Shown here one piece after another: positions 8,183-16,888 of a DNA stretch of 24,505 nucleotides (positions are counted from its first letter, which is position 1; the number at the start of each line of letters is the position of its first letter). The notes below the pieces were generated by a model. That model searched no databases. It was not told the DNA's origin and was given only the letters and a program-made list of their open reading frames with translations. The DNA is from Prorocentrum cordatum (Eukaryota; Sar; Dinophyceae; Prorocentrales; Prorocentraceae). Where the stretch lies: the NCBI GenBank assembly GCA_963575745.1, contig CAUYUJ010008537.1, forward strand, positions 15,001-39,505, written 5' to 3'. The translations under genes and the position numbers were made by a program.

Positions 8183-9458
8183 TCACCACCAGGCCCACTT
8201 GCTCGAGGCCGTCGCCAGCTGGTGCGCCGCCGTGCGGATCTGGCCGCCGTCGGCTGGCACCGTGACTCCAGCCTCGATTGGGCTGGCCCGCAGCTCCTCG
8301 ACGGGCGCCATGTCGGACGCCTCCTCGACGCCCTTGGGGCCAGGCTGGCCGTCCCCGATCCCCACCTCGCCAGCGCCACCAGGCCGAGTACGCACGCCAG
8401 GGGGCTTGCGTAGCACCCGCTCCGCCAGCTTCGGATGGGACATGATCTTCTCGGCGACCTCCCCCGTGGCCCCCAGCTCCGCGAGCAGCGCCCCGAGGGC
8501 CCCCGGGTCGAGACCTGGCCCACACTTGACGTCCGTCTCCGCCGCTTTGGGGGTTCGGGACCGCGTCATTGATCTCCCGCACCTTCTGTTCCAGCTCCGT
8601 GACCTCGACGCGCAACGGCGTGGCCCGCTTCCGCCCCTCCTGGAACTTCGATTGGGCCCGCGCCACCGCCTCGATCGCCTTGGCCGCCGTCTGGTCTTCA
8701 TTCGTGATGGCCTCGTGCTTCGCCTTGAGGTTCTTCTGGAGCAGGAGAAGCTGAGTGCCCAGCAGCTTCTTCGCCCGAATGGCGTCCACCAGCTGGCGTT
8801 TCTGTTCCTCCGTGTGATCAATGCAACTATGGATGTACGCAGTGGGCCCCTTGATGGACTTGAGACCCCGTAACTGCTCATCGGGTACCTCCAACTGCTT
8901 CCACTGTGCTTCATCACTTTCCTCGGCCCCCTAAACCGCCGCCGCAGCTGCAGCCGCAGGGGCCCCTTGTGTGGTAGTTGTTACCCGCAGCGATTTGACT
9001 TCCTCACGTAGACGAGCCAACCCATTCTGCATGGCAGTTTGCCTCGCGGCATTATCAGGCAACCCGTCGGACGCTCCACGTCTCCCACCAACAAGCCCAG
9101 GGTTCGCAAGCGGACGGCGACCAAGTCCTTCCTCCCAACGCACCCGTCCGAGGCAGCAATCCGACTTGTCGCAGCCGCAGAAGTGACGCTGGCTGTTGGA
9201 CCCGAACGTGATGCAAGGCATTCCAACCCTTGGCACACGTTCGTTCTTACGACACTTGCAGTACCAGTCGGGCTTCCCACCATCTCCACGCGGCCCAGGC
9301 ACCATGGGTCCTCTGCTGCACGCTGGTGCGAGGAGGCCAGCAAGGCCAAGAGAACAGTGCACGCCAGGACAGACAGGAATCCCCGACAGTGGTGTACACT
9401 CTCGGGAGCAGGCCGCGGACCAGCGAGATCCACTTCGCCCAGGGAAACTGGACATCAT
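8183..9458 (-). pseudogene. Retrotransposon ORF1-like protein, broken
   Basis: The first part (9458-8934) holds a Cys-rich motif after DWYCKC around 9265-9150, with about seven Cys. It suggests a degenerate zinc-binding motif like those of nucleic-acid-binding ORF1 proteins. It ends in an Ala run at a TAG (8931-8933). The same frame then continues with GAEESDEAQWKQ and a long heptad-rich, Lys/Glu-rich segment (about 8894-8555), a likely coiled coil with motifs such as QKRQLVDAIRAKKLLGTQ and VTELEQKVREIND. Near 8550 a CCCCC run coincides with a frame change. The protein-like reading then moves to another frame (about 8545-8183: GALGALLAELGATGEVAEK) and stops at 8183. LINE ORF1 proteins typically bind the element RNA. 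Here that is inferred only from position and composition. Confidence 0.55.
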
Positions 9459-9551
9459 GAGCCGAAATGGCTACGGAGACGGCGAGGCGAGGAGGAGGAA
9501 GATTAACGCTCCATGCTGTTGCTTCAAGTCCGCACACCGTCAAAAGAACAA

Positions 9552-9646
9552 GAAGAGGAGGAGGAGGAGGAGGAGGAGGAGGAGGAGGAGGAGGAGGGGG
9601 AGAGGGAGGAGGAGGAGGAGGGGGAGGAGGAGGGGGAGGAGGGACA
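9552..9646. repeat. (GGA)n tract
   Basis: GAGGAGGAGG repeats with GGGGGA interruptions towards the right, purine on plus. It directly abuts the 5' side of the retroelement. Next come two direct 18-bp GCGACGGCGGACA-type repeats (about 9647-9682) and GC-rich DNA to 9850. One plus frame there (about 9715-9840) has a moderately protein-like run (TLASIASSAALHRMARMEQT), which I cannot assign. Confidence 0.9.
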
Positions 9647-9850
9647 GCGACGGCGGACACCCGCGGCGACGGCGGACAGCCGCGGCGACGACTGCGGCGG
9701 TGACGACGGCGGCGCACGGCCGCGAGCGCGGCGCTCCTCGCGGCGGGCCGCCGCCACCCTCGCCTCCATCGCCTCCTCCGCGGCGCTGCACCGGATGGCG
9801 CGGATGGAGCAGACGGCCTCTGCGCGGCAGGGGCGACGGCAGGAGGAGGG

Positions 9851-9887
9851 GAGGATGAGGATAGGAGAACAAGCAGTGGCACAAGCG
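9851..9887. repeat. Truncated duplicate of foldback terminus
   Basis: GAGGATGAGGATAGGAGAAC and the following AAGCAGTGGCACAAGCG closely match the left end of foldback copy A plus its flank, about 89 bases downstream (from 9940). This looks like a local duplication that copied only the left terminus of the element. Confidence 0.55.
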
Positions 9888-9950
9888 GGTGGGGAGAGGG
9901 GATGGAGGGATGGTAGGAGGATGAGGATGGGGATGGGGAGGATGAGGATA

Positions 9951-10146
9951 GGGGAGCAAACCGTGGCGTAAGCATGACAAATACTCCGAGGTCCGCGCGG
10001 ACTCCTCGGATCGGCGCTGGGGCGCTGGGGCCCCCTGGCGGCACCACCCCTGGCGCGCTCTCCGCGCGGCACGGAGGGAGGTGCAGCGCCGATCCGAGAA
10101 ATCCGCGCGGACCTGAGAGCTTTTATGTGTATGCCAGTGTTCCCCT
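9951..10146. mobile_element. Foldback/MITE-like element, copy A
   Basis: About 196 bp with imperfect terminal inverted repeats of roughly 70 bp. The most conserved part of each arm is GGTCCGCGCGGA followed by CTCGGATCGGCGCTG, found directly at about 9990-10020 and inverted at about 10083-10112. The outer arms (GGGGAGCAAACCGTGGC left, GCCAGTGTTCCCC right) are more diverged. The centre is GC-rich and differs from copy B (16889-17088), as expected for a non-autonomous hairpin element. It encodes no protein. I cannot name the superfamily. Confidence 0.75.
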
Positions 10147-10415
10147 GGGAGGAGGCGGCGGGGAGGAGGGAAAAAGAAGGGATGGGGGGAGGCGGGAGGG
10201 GGAGGAGGCGAGTACACAACTATCGTTTGACATCGTGTGCCAGTGTTTCTGGTGCCGGCCCATGCGTTCATCGCTTGGCGCCATGGGCCGAGCTCGCTAT
10301 GGGCCAGGATTGGCTACATTTAGGGCAGCAGCTGGCGTGCTAGATTGCCCCAGGGTGCGTTGGTCACGGTGATGGTCCTCCCCCTGTGCCTGACCAGCTC
10401 GCCGATTACTGTTGG

Positions 10416-10559
10416 GTCGGGCATGTCCTCCTACAGGCGGGCTAAAATCGAAAATGATCAAAACATGATAAAACATCGTCAAAGTAGTGGAGAAATCGCC
10501 CCCAGACTAGTTCTTTTGACTCTTTTTGAGCACTCCTCCTGTAAAGGGACAGACCAGAC
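10416..10559. mobile_element. 144-bp MITE, uninterrupted copy
   Basis: The left end GTCGGGCATGTCCTCCTACA is the imperfect inverse of the right end (TGTAAAGGGACAGACCAGAC). Its right half, AATCGCCCCCAGACTAG through CTCCTCCTGTAAAGGGACAG, recurs at 17150-17216 and 20513-20585, so this is a dispersed family. No coding capacity. The bases TTG follow it and TTGG precedes it, which could be a 3-bp target duplication, but that is weak. Bases 10147-10415 hold nothing else I can assign. Confidence 0.7.
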
Positions 10560-10726
10560 TTGAGACTACTGCTCCTTTCTCTTTAAAGACTCCCTCCGGC
10601 GGCAAGAGGGCCGCAGCTCCGGGCCCCGACCGAAGGGGACGGCGCGCCTCCGCCGGCCGCTTCCAGCCGCCGTCGCGGGCGGGTCTCGTGCAGGGCGTCG
10701 AGGCTGCAAGGATGAGGAGTTGGAGC

Positions 10727-10932
10727 AGGCGGAGGAGGTGGAGGAGGAGGAGGACGAGGCGGAGGAGGAAGAGGAGGAGGCGGAGGAGGAGGAGGACGAG
10801 GAGGAGGAGGACGAGGAGGAGGACGAGGAGGAGGACGAGGCGGAGGAGGAGGAGGCGGAGGAGGACGAGGCGGAGGAGGAGGAGGAGGAGGAGGAGGAGG
10901 CGGAGGAGGAGGAGGAGGAGGAGGAGGAGGAG
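10727..10932. repeat. (GGA)n/(GGAC)n purine tract
   Basis: GGAGGAGGA with regular GACGAGG and GGCGGAGG interruptions, about 205 bp. One plus frame reads as poly-Glu and another as poly-Arg. Repeat-driven. Confidence 0.9.
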
Positions 10933-11032
10933 AGGGGCGAACACCACTGGGGATCTGCCACGCATCGCGCATAGGCCTTGGCCAGCCTGCCGTGGAGCCG
11001 GAGCGCGGCCGCGGGCGTCTCGAGAGGGCCCG

Positions 11033-11597
11033 CTATGTGCAGCGGGCGCTCTGACCTGCTCGCAGCTTCAATCTTTTCGCCTTGCTGGTGCGGTTCGTCG
11101 AGTACAGTCGGAGCGTTGACCTAAGGAACCCCGAGTAAGGAACGAGGCCCCTATTTTCCATAAGTTGAACTTCGATTCCCCATCGAAAACATAAGGAAAA
11201 CCTGAGGCAAGCTGCGAAACACTTAAGGAACGCGGAGCCCCTCGCCAACGAAAAGGGTTCCTTCTTCAGGGCCCCGACTGTACCAGCACCTGTCCGAGGA
11301 ACTGGAGATGATCATGTCCGTCTGTGGCCGTCCTGGCTCGTCACACGTCGGGAGGGCTGGTGCCTCCTTGATCCGTTGCGTGACTTGCTCTGGCTCCGAG
11401 GCCACGATCATGCTCACGAAAGGGGGGGGAGAGGAGGAGTAAACCCAAGATGCATCAACGACGGCCAGCCCCCTCCTGATACGTAAGCCCCTCGCAAGAG
11501 GCTTTTTCACTCCGGGATGCGCCCCCTGAAAAGACGAGCGCCCCATGGCCCTGCAATTTGGGCGAGCGCCCCATGCTGAACAGGAGCTGCCATCCAC
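11033..11597 (-). pseudogene. Protein-like fragment in two frames, unknown
   Basis: Two minus frames have ordinary composition in otherwise biased DNA. At 11597-11223 there is a segment with MIVASEPEQVTQRIKEAPAL and SSSSDRCWYSRGPEEGTLF. At 11248-11033 a second frame continues with KCFAACLRFSLCFRWGIEVQ and RSTLRLYSTNRTSKAKRL. They overlap by 26 bases in different phases, so this would be either one decayed gene with a frameshift or two exons. No domain is recognised. TAAGGAAC motifs recur nearby (11123, 11137, 11221). Bases 11600-11880 hold no assignable feature. Confidence 0.3.
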
Positions 11598-11881
11598 GTT
11601 CTTAGCTGTCAGGACGGCGACGAGGCAGGATCATAAAATCCGCCGACCCTGTCCGCGTGAAGGAGGCCCTTGCAAAATCCAGCCAGCATGTCGGAGCATT
11701 CCAAGCGGAGCTCAAAACCCAAAGGGATCCCGCCCCAAGTCACCAGCCCGAGTGGTGCGCGTCAAAATCGCCAGCCAGGAAAACCGCCTCAAACCGTAAC
11801 CATGTCGAAGGGAATCCTGTTTCCTTTGCTCCCGCATTGATCCCTTCGCCGCAGGGGGTGGGGGAAGGGGGGGCTTCTGGT

Positions 11882-11925
11882 ATGTGTGTGTGTGTGTGCG
11901 TGTGTGTGCGTGTGTGAGAGACAGA
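11882..11925. repeat. (TG)n dinucleotide repeat
   Basis: TGTGTG with TGCG interruptions, followed by GAGAGACAGAGAGAG and another GTGTGTGCGTG. It marks the left edge of the dispersed satellite block. Confidence 0.9.
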
Positions 11926-11934
11926 GAGAGTTTG

Positions 11935-12680
11935 TGGGTGTGTGCGTGTCATCGTTCTCGCTGGCGCAGCCGAGATCACCGACGCCAACGTCCTCGTCAG
12001 CACAGCCTGGATCACGGCTGCCCGCATCCCTGCCGGCACCGCAGGGAGCACCGACGCCAGCACCCGAGTGTGTGCGGCGCGGAAGTCGAAGACCTTCTTC
12101 TGAGAACCGCCCTGCCATCCGTGCATGTGATGTGCGGTGCGAATGTGCGCCGCGAACGAGGCGAGGGCCGCAGCTTGAAAACGACTCCCCCGCATCCGTG
12201 TGCGCGCGGCGTTGAAGCGAGAACGAGCCGAATTTCGAAAACGGCCACCCCTCCATCCGTGGATCAACTGAAGCAGTTTTTGAAACGAAAGCGCGCGGCG
12301 CAACGGCGAGATCCACATCCTGAAAATGTCCACTTCCATCCGTGTAACTGTTGAGCGCGTTTAAGACTGACGTGCGCGGCGCGAAGGCGATCACATGCCC
12401 CAAGCGACCCCCCCATCCGCGCACCAATCGGAAACCTTGACAACGAAATTCACACGTTGGAGCGCCCTCCACTCTGATCGTGCACGTGCTGGAAATTTTG
12501 AGGACGAAGGTGCGCAGTGCTAAAGCAAGAACCATAGTTTGAAACACAATCGCCCTCTGGTCATGTAGAGGGTGGATTCGTCAAAGACGAATGTGCGCGG
12601 CGCTGCGGCGAGAGCCACATTTCCCAAGCGGCACCCCACCATCTGTGGATAGTCCCCAAACAGTGCTTGTTGAAGGGCTC
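11935..12680. repeat. Degenerate ~60-90 bp satellite, plus orientation
   Basis: About eight diverged units. Each combines three blocks: CCCCCATCCGTG; a (TG)TGCGCGGCGCTGAGGCGAGA block; and CCACATTTTGAAAACGGCC. The CATCCGTG block appears near 12117, 12193, 12253, 12337, 12413 and, more degenerate, near 12470, 12560 and 12640. Spacing varies from 58 to 88 bp. The repeat produces long open frames on minus with recurring motifs (for example ALAPRTFV), which I do not accept as genes. The same satellite occurs at 13690-13935, 14640-14920 and, inverted, 19240-19500. Confidence 0.75.
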
Positions 12681-12704
12681 CTACTTCTAATTTAAGGAAC
12701 TGGC

Positions 12705-12838
12705 CCTGATTGCCGGTCTGGCAGATATGTTGTCGCCGGCGCCGCCCCGTCGCAACCTCGGAACCGCCCGTCGTGTGGGCCTGGCTGTCGGTCTGGCGGC
12801 TATGTTGTCGCCGTCGACGCCCTGTCGCCGCCTCGTTG
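12705..12838. repeat. 75-bp tandem duplication
   Basis: TGCCGGTCTGGCAGATATGT (12711) recurs as TGTCGGTCTGGCGGCTATGT (12786), a 75-bp period with two diverged copies. It leads directly into the pentamer array. Confidence 0.75.
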
Positions 12839-12839
12839 C

Positions 12840-13320
12840 AGCTTTGCGCTACTTCGCAATACTTTGCATTGATTTGCATTGCTTCGTGTTGCTTTGCATT
12901 GCTTTGCGTTGCGCCGCATTGATTTACATTGCTTGGCATTGCTCTGCATCGCTTTGCATTGCTCTGCATTGATGTGCACTGCTTCGCGTTGCTTTGGGTT
13001 GGTTTACTTTGCTTTGCATTGCAATGCATTGCACTGCGTTGCATTGCTTTGCGTTGGGTTGCGATGCTGGCGTTGCTTTTTGCTTTGCTACGTTGCTTTG
13101 CATTGCTGTGCGTTGCTTTGCATTGCTGTGCGTTGCTTTGCATTTCTTGTTACTGCTTTGCAATGCTTTGCATTGCATCGCGCTGACTTGCTTTACTTCG
13201 CACCGCTTCACCTTGCATTGTTTCGCATTGCTTTACATTGCGTTGCGTTGGTTCGCATCGCGTGGCATTGCTCGGAATTGTTTTTCTCATCGCGTTGTAT
13301 TGCTTTGCGTCGCTTTGCGC
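12840..13320. repeat. TTGCA/TTGCT pentamer array
   Basis: Nearly 0.5 kb built from TTGCA and TTGCT pentamers, as in GCTTTGCATTGCTTTGCATT, with scattered substitutions such as TTCGC, TTACA and GTGCG. Every frame on plus reads as Ala/Leu/His/Cys/Phe-rich and on minus as Gln/Ser/Lys/Ala-rich, so the open frames here are not genes. I recall similar arrays in dinoflagellate genomes. Confidence 0.9.
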
Positions 13321-13321
13321 T

Positions 13322-13452
13322 TTGCACCACGTAGATTGTACCTCGTTAACTGCATCACCTAGATTGCACCGCGTCGACTGTACCTCCTATATTGCACCAC
13401 ATTGACTGCACCATCTTGATTGCACCGAGTAGATCGCATGACATCATTGTGT
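13322..13452. repeat. 14-15 bp array, TTGCACCACGTAGA type
   Basis: About eight units of 14-15 bp alternating TTGCACC and CTGTACC or CTGCACC starts (for example TTGCACCGCGTCGA, CTGTACCTCCTATA, TTGCACCACATTGA). It continues directly from the pentamer array and may be a derived higher-order form of it. Bases 13453-13685 hold no assignable feature. Confidence 0.75.
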
Positions 13453-13689
13453 GTGGGGTCCAAGCTGGCTCACATGGTGAAAACGAGTACAGTGGGGGCG
13501 CGCATCAAGAAACCATATGCTTTTCGCCAGGGTATCCTGGGTTTCTTCGCTCCTCGCGCTGCGCGGTGACTTCCCGCAGCCGTTGAAGGAGCTGCTGCGT
13601 TCAGGGTGCTCCAGGTTTCCCGTCGGGTGCACCTCGCACACGGGTTCTCAGGGTTGGGTTTCTTGCGAGGGTTTCTTGCGGCCGCGCCC

Positions 13690-13935
13690 GTACTGTACGA
13701 CAAACGCGTACGGCGCGAAGGCGAACATCCACAGTGTGGACTCGGGAACTTTCAAATCACACACACACACACCATCCGCATCACCAACTGCTTGATATCT
13801 GGGGAGGAAAAAAAAACGCCTCGCTCAGGAACGAAAGCGACCATTTGATGACGGCCCCTCTTTCCAGCCGCGAAGCTCTTGGAACTGCTTGATCGAGCAC
13901 GAACGCAGCAAAGGTGACCAGCACACTTTGAAAAC
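13690..13935. repeat. Satellite copies, plus orientation, degenerate
   Basis: Fragments matching the 11935-12680 satellite: CGTACGGCGCGAAGGCGAAC (13708), CCATCCGCATC with CTGCTTGATA (13772-13795), and GAACGCAGCAAAGGTGACCA with CACACTTTGAAAACTCCCC (13901-13941). A (CA)n run at 13759-13772 and an A9 run interrupt it. Confidence 0.55.
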
Positions 13936-13938
13936 TCC

Positions 13939-14127
13939 CCCTCCTCGTGCTGCTGCTCCTTCTCCTCCTGCTCCTCCTCCTCCTCCTCCTCCTCCTGCTC
14001 CTCCTCCTCACTTCCTCTCCTCCTCCTCCCCCTCCTCCTCCTCCTCCTCCTCCTCCTCCTCCTCACTCCTCCTCCTCCTCCCTCCTCCTCCTCCTCCTCC
14101 TCCTCCTCCTCCTCCTCCTCCTCCTCC
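13939..14127. repeat. (CCT)n pyrimidine tract
   Basis: CTCCTCCTC with CTG and CAC interruptions on the left, then longer pure runs to 14127. It follows the satellite block without a gap. Bases 14128-14640 are GC-rich with short repeated words (GCAAAGAGTCCTACA at 14449 and 14614; GGCGGGGCC several times) but no recognised gene. Confidence 0.9.
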
Positions 14128-14639
14128 AACCCCCGTCCATCCGCGAAGCTGCCGGGAGCTGCACTAGCGTCCGATCCCTGCAGGCCGGGCCCTCTCGACA
14201 GCAGAGGGAGGCGGCGCCTGTGACGTCGGCTTTCCCTTGTTTCTGCCACGTGGAGGCGGGGCCGCGCGCGCGAAACCGACCACACTTTTTCGGTCGCGGA
14301 CGCGAGACAAGGGTCAGGCGGCGAAAGCAAAGTCCGGGGCGCGCACGAGGCTAATTAGCTACAACAGGCACAGGCCGGCCGGCCCACTCACAAAGCAGCC
14401 GCGAAGCTGGAGGGGAGCTGACGGCGGGGGGCATGACACCGACCACACGCAAAGAGTCCTACAATTTTTGATCTGCGGGGCGAGAGCGAGCCTCTTCCGC
14501 TGAAAGCTAAGCGGGACGCGCACAGCTTTCATTTAGCAGAGAAAGGGCGGAAGAAGGCGGGGCCTCACGCGGCCAGGAGAGGGCGAAGCCCTGGGATCAG
14601 GCGGGGCCGAGGTGCAAAGAGTCCTACAGGGAACTTCCA

Positions 14640-14920
14640 GAATCGACAGAAACGTTTCAGGCGCCTGCGCGCGGCGCTGAGGCGAGAACACCACGATGAA
14701 AATGGCACGCCCCCCATCCGTGGCATGTCGAACATGTTTGAGAGGGTTGTCCGCGTACCAGGAGCGATACCGACATTTTGAGAGCGGCCCCCTTTTCTGA
14801 CCACGTACGTGCTGGAGTTGTTGAAGACGAAAAGCAAATTTTGAGGACGCCCGCCCTCTATGCGTGTAGCTGCTGGAACATTCGAACTTCGGGGTCGTAG
14901 ATCAGGAGGAAGTCTCAAAC
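14640..14920. repeat. Satellite copies, plus orientation
   Basis: Units of the dispersed satellite. GCGCGGCGCTGAGGCGAGAA at 14668 is followed by GATGAAAATGGCACGCCCCC and CATCCGTGG. Further diverged units contain CATTTTGAGAGCGGCCCCC and CGTGCTGGAGTTGTTGAAGA, then AAATTTTGAGGACGCCCGCC and TGCGTGTAGCTGCTGGAAC. The minus reading here has no convincing protein. Confidence 0.65.
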
Positions 14921-15218
14921 ACCCGCCCGACCGACACGTCTAATGGCTGGACGAGGAAGGAGCTAGCAATAACGCAGAACGATGCAGGCAGAGGCGGCGA
15001 AGAAGAAAGGGAGGGGCAGCGGAGGAGACGGCGGAGAAGAAGCGGGAGGAGCAGAGCAAGGGGCGGCGAGGGGGGGAGAGGAGATGCGGGGAGGGACTCT
15101 GGGATTCGGCCATCGCGTAATAATGACGTCTCCAAAGAAGAGGCACGCCCCCCGACCTTCAAGGAGCACACGGCGCGCGAACCAGAGGAACAGCTTCACG
15201 AATGCCCATGCCACCAGT

Positions 15219-15331
15219 TCCTCCTCCTCCTCCTCCTCCTCCTTCTCCTCCTCCTCCTCTCCTCCTCCTCCTCCTTCTTCTCCTCCTCCTCCTCCTTCTC
15301 CTCCTCCTTCTTCTCCTCCTCCTCCTTTCTC
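15219..15331. repeat. (CCT)n pyrimidine tract
   Basis: CTCCTC runs with CTTCTC variants on the plus strand. Bases 14921-15218 to its left and 15332-15480 to its right are purine-rich and GC-rich without a gene. The 529-residue plus frame that runs through this whole area is a chance frame. Confidence 0.9.
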
Positions 15332-15479
15332 GACAACCATCGGGCGCATCGGGCGAGGGGAGGGGGTCCGAGAAGGGGGTGGGCGGGCGGCGGAGGAGGA
15401 GAACGGGAGGACGAAGGGGGGCCTCGCGCAGCAGGCCCGTGCGCGTGTCCATGCACATCTGGAACCTGGGTTGGGTCTC

Positions 15480-15865
15480 TCCCCCCTCCCTCCACCTCCT
15501 CCTCCACCGCCCCCCTCCTCACTCCTCCCTCCTCCTCATCTCCCACTCCTCCTCCCTCCTCTCCTCCTCCCCCATCCTCCTCTGCCTGCTAACCCGCCCT
15601 CGCTCCTCCTCCTCCTCCTCCTCCTCCTCCGCCTCCACCTCCTCCTCCAGCTCCTCCTCCTCCTCCTTCGTCTCCTCCGCCTCCTCACCCGAGAAGGAAG
15701 AGGAAAAGAGCAGGAAAGGAGGACAGGGAGCAGGAGGAGGAGGAGGAGGAGAAGGAGGAGGAGGAGGAGGAGGAGAAAGAGGACGAGGAGGAGGAGGAGG
15801 AGGAGGAGACGGAAGTGGAGACGTAAGTGGAGGTGGAGGAGACGGAAGTGGAGGAAGTGGACGAG
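15480..15865. repeat. (CCT)n and (GGA)n tracts facing each other
   Basis: A 200-bp pyrimidine tract (15480-15685) is followed after about 50 bases by a 130-bp purine tract (15735-15865) on the same strand. The two arms are near-complementary in trinucleotide register and could fold back on each other over more than 100 bp. Interruptions differ between the arms. Confidence 0.85.
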
Positions 15866-15964
15866 GAGAAACCAATCACGATGCAAAGAGACACTGGCCC
15901 CTTACCCTTCGAAACCATGCCGGCACGCGCCGGCGCTGGGGCCAAACGGCCCCGGCGCATCCCG

Positions 15965-16245
15965 CCCTGGACTCGGGACTGCACGGGTGAGCGAGCAGCT
16001 CCGGCGGAGCAGGGGACACAGACGGGGGAAGCCAGAGCCGCCCAGCCCCCTCGACCCACCCTGGACTCGGGACTGCACGCGTGAGCGAGCAGCTCCGGCG
16101 GAGCAGAGGAACAGACAGGGGAAGCCAGAACCGCACAGCCCCCTCGACCCACCCTGGACTCGGGACTGCACGCGTGAGCGAGCAGCTCCGGCGGAGCAGG
16201 GGGCACAGACGGGGGAAGCCAGAGCCGCCCAGCCCCCTCTCGCCC
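15965..16245. repeat. Three tandem copies of a 93/94-bp unit
   Basis: CCCTGGACTCGGGACTGCAC begins units at 15965, 16059 and 16152. Each runs through GAGCGAGCAGCTCCGGCGGA, GGGGAAGCCAGAGCCGCCCA and CCCCCTCGACCCAC. The units differ at few positions (the second has small indels near AGAGGAACAGAC), so the duplication is fairly recent. No gene is convincing in either strand. Bases 16246-16430 hold nothing assignable. Confidence 0.95.
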
Positions 16246-16433
16246 TCGCTCAGACGTCCATCCCCTGTGTTTTTGTTCGGCTTCGTGCGAGGCTTTTTTC
16301 GCCAAATGATCAAGGATACTCCTCGATGTTCCTCGCCGAATGGAAAATGCACACGTCCGAGCGATGCCAAGAAAATCTCGAACCAACCCCTCCCTTCCTG
16401 CTGGCCAGAGCCAGTGCTGGGCCGCCTCAGGTC

Positions 16434-16612
16434 CCCAGCGGGCTCCAACTCCGAAGGGCCTCCGAGGGGCCTCCCAGGGGCACAAGGGCCTCCGAGATGC
16501 CCCCCGAAGGCCTGCGGCGGGCCTCCGAGGGGCCTCCGCAGGCCTCCGAGGGGCCTCCGAGGGGCCTCTGAGGGGCCTCCGAGGGGCCGCCGAGGGGCCT
16601 CCCGGCCGATCC
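16434..16612. repeat. Minisatellite based on GGGGCCTCCGA
   Basis: An 11-bp motif GGGGCCTCCGA repeats with variants and short spacers, densest at 16515-16610. It reads as Gly-Leu-Arg-Gly-Ala-Ser-Glu type repeats on plus, which come from the DNA repeat. Confidence 0.85.
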
Positions 16613-16719
16613 ACATCCGACCAGAGGGCGTCGGCACGGCACGGCTCGCGGGCTCGCCGGCGGCTCTCGGGAGCCCGCCCGTGCTCCTGGCACGCATCGC
16701 TGGGCGGAGGTCGACGAAA

Positions 16720-16888
16720 AGCTAGGCAAAAAATGCCCCCAAACTAAGAATAAGAAACTACGCAACAAATGCCCCAACACTAAAAGCACTCGAAAAATGC
16801 CAAGAAAAAAGTCACTGAAGACTGAGAGTACTCAAAACACACCCCATGCCGATTCTAGAGGAAAAGCTAAGAGTACTCAAAACATACC
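16720..16888. repeat. Degenerate short direct repeats before copy B
   Basis: AGAGTACTCAAAACACACC (16823) and AGAGTACTCAAAACATACC (16870) are near-identical, 47 bases apart. AAAAATGCCCC-type words recur at about 16728, 16766 and 16793. CCGATTCTAGAGGAAAA (16849) recurs beyond the foldback element as TCGATTCTAGACGAAAA (17101). AT-rich relative to its neighbours. It may be the expanded left part of a MITE copy ending at 17216. Confidence 0.55.

Larger units (their letters stand above)
4093..9458 (-). mobile_element. Decayed non-LTR (LINE-type) retrotransposon
   Basis: Read on the minus strand, the domains run in the order ORF1-like (Cys-rich plus coiled coil), EEP endonuclease, linker, reverse transcriptase, RNase H. 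This is the usual architecture of RNase H-bearing LINEs, which copy RNA into DNA at a nicked chromosomal target. The parts share strand, order and spacing, so I treat them as one element of about 5.4 kb. It is broken by stops TAG 8931-8933, TAG 7864-7866 and TAA 4405-4407 and by frame changes near 8550, near 5400-5500 and elsewhere. An (ATC)n tract sits between ORF1 and EEP. Element ends are uncertain: no poly(A) tail or target-site duplication was found, and the 5' side abuts a (GGA)n tract at 9552. Short protein-like frames on minus down to about 3840 might be its 3' end. Confidence 0.75.

Noticed and set aside
11740-12547. Minus-strand frames of 199 and 252 codons with recurring motifs
   Set aside because: The recurring motifs come from translation of the satellite units.
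12520-13334. Gln/Ser/Lys-rich minus frames and Leu/Cys/His-rich plus frames
   Set aside because: All derive from the TTGCA/TTGCT pentamer array.
12840-13452. Possible CRISPR array
   Set aside because: No constant repeat with unique spacers; it is a simple tandem array, and the genome looks eukaryotic.
13651-13680. Telomere-like GGGTTGGGTTTC / GAGGGTTTC
   Set aside because: Only two imperfect copies, and not the TTTAGGG unit expected of plant- or dinoflagellate-type telomeres.
14982-16571. 529-codon plus-strand frame
   Set aside because: It runs through CCT and GGA tracts and the 93/94-bp tandem repeats; its composition follows the DNA repeats.
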